Both the position numbers and the translations under genes were made by a program. A DNA stretch of 45,051 nucleotides, from assembly GCA_025769875.1 (NCBI GenBank), contig JAGFNK010000425.1:1-45051 (forward strand), written 5' to 3'. Origin of the DNA: Russula earlei. Taxonomy: Eukaryota; Basidiomycota; Agaricomycetes; Russulales; Russulaceae. Positions within the stretch are counted from its first letter, which is position 1; each line of letters starts with the position of its first letter. The notes beneath the pieces are model-generated. The model did no database searches. It saw only the letters and a program-made list of their open reading frames with translations, and was not told the DNA's origin. Shown piece after piece: positions 31,801 through 41,135 of the stretch.

Positions 31801-32098
31801 GTCTTCAACAAGCACTTGCAAATGGCTAATGTCCCCAAAGCTTGTGCTCCTACTCTTAACCATACCTTTGGTGATAACCAGGAAGCTTTTGCATGCAAAG
31901 CTTACTCACACAAGTCACTCCCCTTATGCACTTACCTGCCTGATGACCCCGTTTTATGACAGGAAGTCTTGAAGGAAGTCCACGATTCCCCAGTGGGAGG
32001 ACACCCTGGCATCGCTAACACCTGGGATGTTATAAGAAGGAAATATGAAGGACCTAGACTCCATCTCTTCATGGAAGAATACGTCAAGGGATGCATTA
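28818..32098 (+). pseudogene. Element A5 Pol, split by LTR F3 and truncated by element H
   Basis: Overlaps the Gag stop in the -1 frame, consistent with frameshift expression. Protease: ALLDSGATDNFIHK (about 28938-28980) and LLGFPFL. RT: SPCFFVGKKDGKRCYVQDYR and PLPLIPK, then after F3 VRWGYNNIRI, FGLTNAPATFQ and IYMDNGIIAT (YMDN at 30937-30948, where YMDD is expected). RNase H: DADASSFALGATIS and ERNYDIHDRELLAI. Integrase zinc finger: HDSPVGGHPG, ending at EEYVKGCI at the H insertion. TGA codons at expected Arg positions occur after KEY (31552-31554), in the WLLGA-HEV phrase, in ILSQ-PDH and near 31956. Confidence 0.9.
29777..30741 (+). repeat. Solo LTR, family F (copy F3)
   Basis: 965 bp inside the RT. 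The flanks are AATGT (29772-29776) and GATGT (30742-30746). The conserved RT phrase FTKFDV-RWGYNN shows that GATGT is original and the left copy mutated. Several CpGs of F1 and F2 are TpG or CpA here (atatcatgcgcgc), so it is older than they are. Confidence 0.93.
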
Positions 32099-32594
32099 TG
32101 TCACCGACTGGGGGTGGTGTCACTGACAAATTGGTTCATGCATGAGACGTACACACTGAGTCGAGTGAGAATGAAAGGTTCTTGTGAGATTTGGGGATCT
32201 CGGTGACAACAATGCCAAGGCAATTGTGTACCACGGAGAGGAGAGGTAAACGATAAGTCTTCACGTTCAAAGACTTAGAGAGTTGAGAGAGAATTGGAGA
32301 TGTTTGCTTGATTACTTGCAAGCCTACAAGTCCTGAAGCTGAAATCCAGTGATATTCACAAGAGAACAAGCTTAAGGCTTGTTCTCATCAAATGGCAGTC
32401 TTATATACATACAGAATACTATATCAAATCGTATTCATGAGGTAACAATGAGGCGATTGTACTGGAACATGTGAGAAACGTCTGGTACATGCAAGGCTTT
32501 TCAGAAGAGTCATGAAACATGCGGGAAACTCGAGACATGTCCGGGTAGGCTTGTCCAGTTGCCGGTCCTGTCCGATATACCAGTCCTTGTGACA
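32099..32594 (-). repeat. 3' LTR of element H
   Basis: 496 bp, TGTCACCGACTGG to CCTTGTGACA. The minus-strand TATATAA is at 32401-32407, and CCTTAAGCTTGTTCTCT (32362-32378) follows after about 23 nt. Only one copy of this family is in the window. Confidence 0.85.
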
Positions 32595-32607
32595 TTACCC
32601 CCTTGTT
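32595..32607 (-). promoter_or_regulatory. Polypurine tract of element H
   Basis: AACAAGGGGGTAA on the minus strand directly abuts the LTR. It confirms that the LTR at 32099-32594 is a 3' LTR and not a solo copy. Confidence 0.7.
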
Positions 32608-32708
32608 AAGATCTAACCTGTATAGGGGTGAATGTTGGAAACGCAGCAATGAGTATGATAGTGTAATTGGTCTCGGGGGACTTGACATATTTTGTGTGGT
32701 TTGCATCA

Positions 32709-33869
32709 TCAGTGTGGGGTCCTGCAAAGATTGGCCTTGTGTCCATGACGATTACAGAGGACACAGATGGTGATTTTGGGACAGTCGACAATGTCATGTC
32801 TGCCATCAAGACACCAGGAGCACCTGTCAGAGATGTGAGGGGAAAACTGATACCATGGATCTGTAATTGCTTCCTTGGCTTCTTTGTGCTCCTGTTCCAT
32901 CAACTGTGGCATGGACTGGAAAAGGATTCTAGGCTCAAGTCAGGTTTTAGCGTTGGCCCTTGCCAACTTGACCTCACTGTCTCAAATCTCCCATAACATG
33001 TCATGGTAGCATCCTCTAGCTGTGATGAGTTGATTGGCCATTTGTTGCACTTTTTTGATGGCAAATTGGTAACAAAGGACTTCAGCTTCGAGAGACAAGT
33101 CTCCTTCAAAAGTGAGGGCCTCGTTTACAGCTTTGGTGTGTTTAAGTCCTTCTCAGAATAGGAAGGCGTCTTTTGATGTGAGGAGAGGACAAGGGTAAGG
33201 ATCAGCATGAGCTCGGACTGAGATTCGATGAGTGGGACCTCCAGGGCCATACGTCGCAATGACCAATGGGAACCCGTTAGTTAGATTGGGTAAGACAAAT
33301 TGTGGGGGGATAGTGTCGTCCTCGTTCCCTGGGTCAGGAATCAAGATATTGAGTCCTAGATTTCCTTCCATCCAGCCATCTCCTAGTTCTTGTAGCTCAG
33401 CCATGGTATCTGTCCCAGGAGCTATGGGCGCTATATAGGCAGGGGGAGGAACATTGTCATCAGGTGGTGGTACTGGGATGAAGTTTTCATCAAGAAGGAC
33501 TAGGTTTGTTGGTTGTTGAGGGATCAGTGTGTCAAGTTGAGGAGGAATAGGAATAGGATTGGGGGAGGGAGAACGGACATGATAGGATGGACTACAAGCT
33601 ACTGGGGAGTTAGTTCCTCTAGTAGGGGAGCGGTTGCCAAAGGCTCATAATATGGTGGGCAGAGTCTCTTCATGCCAGAGTTCTTGAGCTTGCGCTATCA
33701 TTGCCGCATGTCGTGCAGCACGTCATATTAAGAGTCGGGCATTGATAGTCGTGGCTGTGGATGGGGATGGTTCTCTAGAGATTGGTAGGGGGACAAGGGT
33801 TGGAGTGTATGGAGGAGTGGGGACAAGGGTAGCAGAAGAGGTGGTGGGTAAGTCAAGATTGGAGGACAT
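32709..33869 (-). pseudogene. Element H third ORF with two CCHC knuckles
   Basis: Starts MSSNLDLPTTSS at ATG 33869. A Pro/Thr/Ser-rich N-terminus (PTPPYTPTLVPLP; PSPNPIPIPPQLD) leads to MAELQELGDGW, LPNLTNGFPLVIATYGPGG and THRISVRAHADPYPCPLL. Helical segments follow (ALTFEGDLSLEAEVLCYQF; KKVQQMANQLITAR). The C-terminus holds two perfect knuckles: CSWCLDGRHDIVDC and CVLCNRHGHKANLC (about 32720-32830). Several TGA stops fall at expected Arg codons. Same position and plan as the third ORFs of elements C and A4. Confidence 0.75.
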
Positions 33870-33925
33870 GTTGAAATGTTTGAGGGGAGAGCGGTGGAGT
33901 ATGTTGGTTGGTAAAAGTAGTCTTT

Positions 33926-36900
33926 TTATATGTTAGGTTGTCCAACCATAGCGGAGTAGAATTCTTTTAGGAGTTCTGGGGCCTTGAGGTCATGATGGTC
34001 AACCCATGAGTCATCTGATGTTGGGTAACCTTTCCAGTGTACGAGATATTGAAGTTTACATGTTCATCCAAACCTTCTGGCATCTAAAATGGCTTCAATT
34101 TCATATTCTTCTTCGTTATCAATGATCAGAGGAGGTCGTGTGAATGGCATGCCATATTCCTCCATTTCTATGTATGGTAAGAGTAAGTTGATGTGAAACA
34201 CATCGTGTATTTTCATGGATGATGGGAGTCGGAGTTGATAGGCGACTTTAGAAATTTTCTTGGTGATGGGGAAGGGTCCATAACATTTTGGTGTTAGTTT
34301 GCAGTTTCCTCGTGTCTTGAGGTTCTTGCTTTCTAACCATACTAGGGTTCCTTCTTTCATTTCTGGAATGTCAGGTTTTAGGGGTTGTTGTTTACGTTCT
34401 AAAAGTTGTTGTGTGTTGCATCTAGATTGTTCTAGTTCTTTGAGGCGATCAGTGGAGGCGGTAACGTTGTTGTCCTCGAGGTTTGTGTTGATCTGGGGTT
34501 TGAATCCCATGAGGAGTTCATGTGGTGATCATCGTGACACTTCATGTTTCCATGAATTATGTGTGTATTCGGCGATGGGGAGCATTTTTGCCCAGGAGCG
34601 TGGGTGGGTCATGGTCCAGGGTCTTAGGTATTGTTCTAGCCAAGCATTCATTCTTTCAGTTTGTCCATCAGTCTGGGGGTGGAACATGGTTGACATGTTT
34701 TGTTTGATGCCTAGACTTTTACATAGGGCTTTGGAGAAGTTTGATGCGAATCAGGGGTCTCTGTCAGATATGATTCTGTTGGGGACACCAAACCAAGGTA
34801 TGAGGTGTTTTAGATACTCGTGTGCAACACCTGTTCCGTCGATCATCTTATTGCATGGAATGAATTTGGTTGCTTTGGAACATCCTTGATCAACTATGGT
34901 GAGAATGCTGTCGAATCCTTCTGATTTTGGTAGGTTAGTGATAAGGTCCATTGATACATATTGGAATGGGCCTTGTTCCACATGTGTGTCAAGTGGAAAG
35001 GTCGTGGCCTTCTTTCTTGGTGAGTTAGTTTTAGATTCTTGGCATTTGGCACAACCTTTTATGTATTGTTCTACAAATTGTCATAATCTGGGTCCTTCAT
35101 AATGTTGTTTGACTAAGTTCCATGTATTGGCTATTCCAGGGTGTCCTGCAGGTGGGGCGTCATGGAATTGTTGTAAGATTTCTCGTCGTTTGTCTAGTTT
35201 GTTGGGTAGGTAAATTTTCCATGTAAAAATTTCAGGTGGGAGGAGGGTGGTTTTTTGTTCTTCTACCCCCTTGTTAAGGTCTTTGCGACGAGAAAGTGTA
35301 TCAGCAATGGTATGGGTGTGTCCAGGGACGTGTTCCATAGTTATGTTAAAGTCTTGCATATATTGCATCCATCTTGCTTGTCATCCAGTTAGTTTCTGTG
35401 GTTCTTTGAAGTATGTGAGATTCTTGTGGTCTGTTCTTATCCGAACAGGTTTTTCTGTGCCTAAGAAGAATGGTCGGCCACTTTTAAGACCAAAAATGAT
35501 GGCAGCTAGTTCTTTGTCGTGTGCATCATAGTTTCTTTCTGCATCTAGCAATGTTCTTGAATAAAATGCTATAGGATGGAGTCCATCTTTGTGTTCTTGG
35601 GAAATAACTGCTCCTATGGCGAACCCTGATGCATCGGTGTCAAGAATAAATTGTTTAGTCCAGTCTGGGGTTTGTAGGACTGGGTATGATACACATGTAT
35701 CTTTTAGTGTTTGGAACGCCTGTTCTTCTTTGGGTGTCCATTGCCATTATCTATTCTTTTTTGTTAGGTCATTGAGGGGTCTGGCTTTTATTGAGAAATT
35801 TGAAATGAAATTTCGATAGAAGTTGCAGAATCCTAAGAAACTGCGAACTTCTTTTAATGTTTTTGGTGTAGGCCAGTCTTTGATTCCTTTGACTTTGACT
35901 GGGTCCATAGTGATTTTTCCTTCACCAATGATTGCTCCTAGGTATTCAACCTTCTTCTTGTGGAATTGACATTTTTCTGGTTTGAGATATAGGTCATGTT
36001 GTTTCAATTTCAATAAGATGTGTTCAACTTTCAGTTGGTGTTCTTCTTCATTGTTCTTTGTGGCAATGATGATGTTGTCCATATAAATTTTGAGCCATCC
36101 TTGGGCGAGTTCTTCTTGAAAAATATTGTCCATCATAGTTTGGAAGGTTGCTGGGGAATTGGTTAATCCGAAGAACATTACTGTTGGTTTGAACAATCCA
36201 TCGCTGGTTTTGAAGGCGGCTTTCCATTCGTCTCCTTCTTTAATTCTAATGTTGTTGTAGCCCCATCTAACATCGAATTTGGTAAAGAGTTCTTTGCCTG
36301 CTAGGGCATGTATTAATTCTGGGATTAGGGGGAGTGGGTAGATGTTGGGTATGGTCCATTTGTTCAGATTTCTGTAGTCTTGTACTGGTCGGAATTTGCC
36401 ATCCTTCTTTTTAATGAGAAAGAAGCCACTTGTGTATGGTGAGTTGGATCCTCTAATTTGTTTCAATCGTAGGTTTTGTTCAAGGAATTTTCCTTGTTCC
36501 TCTTTTTCTTTGGGTGAAAGAGGATATACTCTACAATTAATTGTTGTGGGGGCATCAGGTTTAAGATCAATGGCGTGGTCCCATTTTCTTGGTCCAGGGA
36601 ATCTTTCTGATTCTCACTCCATAAAGACTTGGCCATAGGCATGATATTGAGGGGGAACTATTTGTTGCCAGGTCTGTTCTTTTGATTCCATTTGGGATTC
36701 TGCCAATTGTTGGGCAATCGTGGTCTTTCATAGTTGTGTTTGTATCCAAAGTTCGTCACCCTCTTCCCATTCGGTGATGTTTCTTATCCATTCTGGTATT
36801 TCTTCATCTCCGGATAGGACTATCCTTCCCATTAATGTTCCTTTGGTCCAATTGATCTTGGGGTTTGTTGATTCAAGGAAGGGGTATCCTAGGATTTAAT

Positions 36901-37240
36901 TGTCTTGTCCGATGTCTGCTATGAGAAATTGGTGTTTGCTTCTTTGTCCTAACAATTTTAACTCTAGGTCCACTGCTTGGGTGATTCTTCCTAGATGATT
37001 GGGAGTATTGTCGGCATTTTTTACGATCCTGGGTGTTGACAGCTCTCGTGTTTTTAGTTGGAGTTCTTTAGTTAATTTTGGGGAGATGAAACATTTGGTT
37101 GCTCCACTGTCGATCAACACAATTCTCTTTTCGGCTTTTGAGGTTCCAACGTATATTGTCAAATTGACCTGCATTGACTTTTTCATAGTTATATATACAT
37201 TGGTAGTACCTAAGGCCCGAGCGATTGCCAATATGCTCAG
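33926..37240 (-). pseudogene. Element H Pol
   Basis: Protease: VLIDSGATKCFISPKL (about 37080-37125) and ILGYPFLES. RT: TSGFFLIKKKDGKFRPVQDY, FDVRWGYNNIRIKEGDE, FFGLTNSPATFQ, and IYMDNIIIAT (YMDN at 36074-36085). RNase H: DTDASGFAIGAVIS and ERNYDAHDKELAAI. Integrase: zinc finger (FHDAPPAGHPG; CAKCQESK) and DDE triad (SMDLITNLP; ISDRDP; GQTERMNAWLEQYLR). A KCYGPFPITKK module follows, then a chromodomain (EYEIEAILDARR; YLVHWKGY; DSWVDHHDL) ending at TAA 33926-33928. Most internal stops are TGA at expected Arg codons; two are TAA (36896-36898 and near 35753). Pol overlaps the end of Gag in another frame. Confidence 0.9.
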
Positions 37241-38304
37241 GCGTCTGAAAAATCCTTTTCTTCATTGTCATCAGCTTCTCCAGTCAGCATCTTGATAAAT
37301 TCTTCTCTTTCTTCTTTAGAGAGGGCTTTGGCAGCCTTCGCGACTTTTGTGGTTGTGCTCTCTTTGATGATGTTGACAATGGAGGATTCGGATGTGGTGG
37401 TGGTCACCTCTGCTGCACATGCGCGTGTTGTTTCGTGTTTCGGTTTCGTGGGGCAATCCCTAGCGAGGTGTCCCTGTTTTGAACAGTGGAAACATCTGCC
37501 TTTGGCACAATGTTTTTCTTTATCAGCTTCAGTGATCACTTTGCGTGCTGCACCGGCACTGGTGTCCATCGCGTTTGGGTCACGGGGTGGCAAGCGTGCG
37601 TGTGGTGCGGTGGCATTGTTGGTGGCGTTGTTGTGTGTGCCCCATGTTGTAATTTACCCCTTGTTGGTTCATCCCTGACCTCTTCCATTATTGTTCCCTT
37701 GTCACCCTTGTCCCCTTGGTTACCATCTTACCCCTTGACACTGATGGACCCTTATTGTTTCACCTATTGTGTTTCATTTATTGTGTTTCACTTATTGTTG
37801 AGTTGCTTTTGCCATTGGTTCACCTTTTATCTATTGTTCCGCATATAGTACTGTACAGCCTCACTACATACAGTATTTAAGCGCCTGTAAAAGCTGGGGA
37901 GTGCCCCAAGCTTAGCTTTGTCCCATTTCCTGTCGCATCCCTTGCCCTGTACTCTCTCTCAATCACAACTTACTTGTGCTGGCCTACATTCTGCTTGACC
38001 TGAGCACACCTCAAGGAACCCTTGTGTTCCTCTTCCTCCTCTGCCTCTCTCTCATCGTCCTCCTCTTCTGTGAAACCAGAAGATCGACTCTGTCTGCGGG
38101 CTGAGTCATTTTCTGACTAAGCCTTGAGATGCTAAACCTTTGATCCAGTCTCTTTGAGCTGGCCCACTGAACCCTTGAACCAAGTCACAGGGACTTGGCC
38201 CCACTGAACCCTGAGCTAACGCTCTTACAGCCACGACACCATAACACCCCAGGTGGAGAGACGAGCCCAGGGGCGATTCAGGTTTGTGTTGCAATTGTGC
38301 ATGT
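37237..38304 (-). pseudogene. Element H Gag, C-terminal part, split by LTR C3
   Basis: From the truncation at 38304 the frame reads HNCNTNLNRPWARLSTWG, jumps the C3 insertion, and continues THNNATNNATAPHARLPPRD. The knuckle is CFHCSKQGHLARDC (about 37455-37500). A Lys/Glu-rich tail (ALSKEEREEFIKMLTGEAD) ends at 37237. The N-terminal module and Gag core are missing because element A4 inserted at 38305. Confidence 0.85.
37645..38246 (+). repeat. Solo LTR, family C (copy C3)
   Basis: 602 bp, TGTTGTAATTTACC to CACCATAACA, in inverse orientation to C1 and C2, with the perfect duplication CCCCA (37640-37644 and 38247-38251). Its TATTTAAG and CCCCAAGCTTAGC start region are read on the plus strand. 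Confidence 0.95.
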
Positions 38305-39168
38305 TGTCATGGTAACGAGCCGTGTCAGTTCTCAAGCGTGAAGACAAGTCAATAGTAGAGATGTGTTCAAGAAACGGGCTGGTTCCCGTGTATAGAGAGT
38401 AAGGATCCCTGCAGCAGTCAAAGTGTTTTATGCTAAACAGGTTATGGCCAATAGACCCTTCCTAGTACGACTCAGTCCGTTGAGAAGCTAGGGTAAGTTT
38501 GTAATGGGATAGACTAGGGCTGGTTCCACTAGCTATATGTGTTCAAGTCTGTCAGAGACCTTGAACAATGCGTAGAGAGTAGAGGAAGGTAGGTCTTTAA
38601 AGGAGGAGAGCTCTTCTCAGTGGAGTGAAGAGAGACTCTTAGGGAAGGAAGGGATAGGTAGAGTAGATGGTAGGTGTGTGTGAAGAGTTGGTGAGATGGA
38701 GATGTGGATGTGGTTTGAGGTTTAGGAGCAAAGTGTTTTGGAGAAGATAGGTTGGATTCTACAAGAGACCAAGCTTAGGGCTTTGGTCTCGAAGTACTGG
38801 GCTTATATATACAGGAGAAGCGCAGCAATAGCTGCGCTTTGACTGTGCTACTAGAATAGTAGGAGTCATAATAAGTAAGAGTCATAAAACTGAGGCCATG
38901 AATGAGTCAGAACCAAGTAACTGTGCTGCACAGTAAATGCGCAGCATTGCACAGTTGAAACTAAGAAGTGAATATAAATGGAAAGAGAACCAAACAAAGG
39001 GAAAGTAACAGCAATCCAGTGTTACCTGGATGTGTATGGATCACATGATAACACAGAAAGGATCACAAGACATAAGAGATCACGAGACCAGTAAGTAAAG
39101 GGACGTACAAAAGCAAGCAGTCCATAGCAAAAGGTAAGAAGTAAACGTAAAAGGAAAATGGTGTAACA
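38305..39168 (-). repeat. 3' LTR of element A4
   Basis: 864 bp, TGTCATGGTAACGAGC to GGTGTAACA. No matching duplication stands at its two edges (CATGT and TCACC), and a polypurine tract follows, so it belongs to an element and is not solo. Shares the short subtype with A3. Confidence 0.9.
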
Positions 39169-39182
39169 TCACCCCCCCATCC
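39169..39182 (-). promoter_or_regulatory. Polypurine tract of element A4
   Basis: GGATGGGGGGGTGA on the minus strand directly precedes the 3' LTR. Confidence 0.75.
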
Positions 39183-39188
39183 AGGCCC

Positions 39189-40379
39189 TCAGAAGTGAGA
39201 ACAACGATGATAAGGCCGACCTAGTTTTCTCCAGGGTTTGTCCGACTTCGAAGATCGTACCCTTTTTGTTGCACGATCTGCTCTGTGGGGACAGACTGGT
39301 CGTATGTGCCCCAGTTCACCACAATGAAAGCAGGTTTTTCTGGGGAGACGGGTGGTTGATCTAGGGGGAGTTGACTCATGGTAGGTGAAGGGTGAGTCAG
39401 CAGGTCGGAAGGAGTCGGCGGAGGAAGACGAATCGAGTCACATAGGTTCCTGTAGGCAACTATCATCTTCTTCTTCTTTGGAGCGGTCTTGCCATCGGAG
39501 GTTAAGGGTAACCCTATTGAGAGTATTGGCGGTGGCAAGGGTTTCTTTAACCTCCTTGAGGTGGCCTTGGTGCTCGAAGATTTGTGCGAAGAGGAGGCGT
39601 ATTGTTTGCCTTCTCTTAAGGATCTCTGACATCCTGAACCTGTAAGACTTGACTCCTGCTGTAAGGGAGGGGTCATTGTCTTCCTCAACAGCCCTGGTGA
39701 CGAAGTCGGTGTAAGGCTGGTCAGCAAGGAGCATGTCCCACTGCTCCTCATTGTGGACTGAGATGGGCCAGGCAGCAGGGATTGGTGTGAATACTCGAGA
39801 GAAGATGGGGGCTCCCTTGCCAAGGGTAGCATGGATGAGGGGTTCAGGTCAGGCCTCCAACTCAATAAGGAACCAGTTGGCCCTGTAGCCAGTTCCTCCT
39901 GGGTATTCTGGGACTGTGAAGTCAATGAGGGGGTAGTCAGAGGAGGGGATCCAGTCAGGGCTGGGTTGTGGAAGGTGGGGGGTGTTGAAGAATTTGGCAG
40001 CCTCAAACTGCTTGGCAAGGGAGAATGGGGATGGATTGCATGCTGGGAAAAGGTCAAGTCCCAGGGCATTGCACTCAGATCCAAGAAGGGTTGAGGAGAG
40101 GGAGACGGAAGGTGAAAGAGGGGAGAGACAGACTCGGGCGGTGGTGTCATTGTCGTCCTCATTGCACTCATAGGCAGGAGGGTTCTTGAAGGGTAGAGAC
40201 CTTCTTGCCAATTGGGGAGTGGGGGAGGCAATGGTGTCGTCATCTGTATAGGAAAGTACTGGGGAAGGGTAGGCAAGAATGGGGGAGGCACAAGTGGGGA
40301 CTGGGGACAAGGGACAGTAGGCAGGGGATGAGTAGGTTGGGATGGGTGAGGATGGAATGTAAACTGGGGATTGAGACAT
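39189..40379 (-). pseudogene. Element A4 third ORF with a CCHC knuckle
   Basis: The frame starts MSQSPVYIPSSPIP (ATG 40379) and runs 396 codons to TGA 39189-39191, broken only by two TGA codons (39849-39851 and 39438-39440) at plausible Arg sites. It has a Ser/Pro/Tyr-rich start, then DDDTIASPTPQLARRSLPF and ECNEDDNDTTARV. The middle part reads LAKQFEAAKFFNTPHLP, VPEYPGGTGYRANWFLIEL and WDMLLADQPYTDFVTRAVEE. A helical stretch follows (RMSEILKRRQTIRLLFAQI; HLKEVKETLATA). Near the end is CFHCGELGHIRPVC, a perfect knuckle, followed by a basic tail. A longer uninterrupted frame (39221-40528) overlaps it but lacks any motif and carries the knuckle out of frame. Confidence 0.75.
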
Positions 40380-40559
40380 TGGCAGTAATGAGAAGAGGTA
40401 GAGTTTGAGGGTGAAGAGGGTGAGGAAGGAGTTTGGTAGGTAGAGTGGATGAGATGGCAAGCAAGTTGTAGAAGATGCTCTGCCGTCTCAAGTTCTGGAG
40501 GAGGGTTTTTATACATGAGCTCGTCCACCCGCAGGGGAAATTGTCTTAGAGTTCAAGTA

Positions 40560-41135
40560 TTATTTGAGTAGAGCCAGAGCGTGGAGGTCAGCAGAATTGA
40601 CCCATGAGCGCTCCAAAACTGGGTATCCTTCCCAATGAACAAGGTATTGTGTCCTTCCTTGGTACTTCCTGTCGCCAATGATGGTGGCAATTTTGTATTC
40701 CTCTTCTCCTTGTACAATGTCAGGTGGTGGTCGGGTAAAAGCTTTGCCGTATGCCCCTGTTTCAGTGAATGGCATGAGAAGATCCACATGAAACACATTG
40801 TGGATTTTCATTGATGGGGGCAATTTGATGCAATACGCCACTGGTGTGATTTGTTGTATCACCTCAAATGGTCCATAACGCCGGGGGGCAAGCTTCTTTG
40901 ATGGGGCCTTAACCACCAAATTACATCCATCCAGCCACACGAGTTGTCCTTCTTTGAGCTTCCTTGGTTCTTCTGATGGTTTGATACATTTCAGAAGTTG
41001 TTCCTGTGCCCTGGATCGTACCTGTTCCATGATTTTGAGATGTGTTTCAGCCTCCAGAACAGATATATCCATTGTAGTCCATTTGGCAGTTGGATTGAAA
41101 CCAAGGAGAAGTTCATGTGGTGTGTGCCTGGTGCC
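40560..41135 (-). pseudogene. Element A4 Pol, integrase C-terminus and chromodomain
   Basis: Starts at the element B insertion with HTPHELLLGFNPTAKW. It continues through the helical region (RSRAQEQLLKCIKPS), the LKEGQLVWLDG strand, the GPY/F module (RRYGPFEVIQQI) and the NVFHVDLLMPF motif. A chromodomain follows (EEEYKIATIIGDRKYQG; YLVHWEGYPVLERSWVN) and ends at 40560. The catalytic core would lie upstream, beyond element B. The third ORF begins about 180 bp further on. Confidence 0.88.

Larger units (their letters stand above)
25142..32098 (+). mobile_element. Element A5: Ty3/Gypsy family A, 5' part
   Basis: A 5' LTR (25142-26018), primer-binding site, Gag and Pol lie on the plus strand. 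The element is cut inside the integrase zinc finger by element H at 32099, so its third ORF and 3' LTR must lie beyond the window. Solo LTRs F2 and F3 are nested in it. The bases before the LTR are GCTGC (25137-25141), and this should reappear at the far end. Confidence 0.9.
32099..38304 (-). mobile_element. Element H: Ty3/Gypsy chromovirus, 5' end cut by element A4
   Basis: From the 3' LTR (32099-32594) the minus strand holds a polypurine tract, third ORF, Pol and Gag. Gag is interrupted by solo LTR C3 and then lost at 38304, where the LTR of element A4 begins. The 5' LTR must lie beyond the window. It is inserted in the integrase of A5 after CATTA (32094-32098). It is heavily mutated, with many TGA stops. 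Confidence 0.9.
38305..41135 (-). mobile_element. Element A4: Ty3/Gypsy family A, 3' part
   Basis: The 3' LTR, polypurine tract, third ORF and the integrase C-terminus are present; the element is then interrupted by element B at 41136. Its 5' part must lie beyond the window. CATGT at 38300-38304 is the expected duplication. Together with A5 it shows both halves of the family A plan. Confidence 0.88.

Noticed and set aside
38305..39168. LTR A4 as a solo LTR
   Set aside because: Its edges lack a matching duplication, and a polypurine tract and family A genes follow directly.
9560..39168. Repeated blocks as CRISPR or satellite arrays
   Set aside because: The repeats are 0.5-1 kb, dispersed, bounded by TG...CA and 5-bp duplications, which is LTR behaviour.
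39221..40528. Uninterrupted 435-codon minus-strand frame in element A4
   Set aside because: It is Pro/Ser-rich with no motif. The overlapping frame carries the CCHC knuckle and a start and layout like the H and C third ORFs, and is broken only by two TGA codons.
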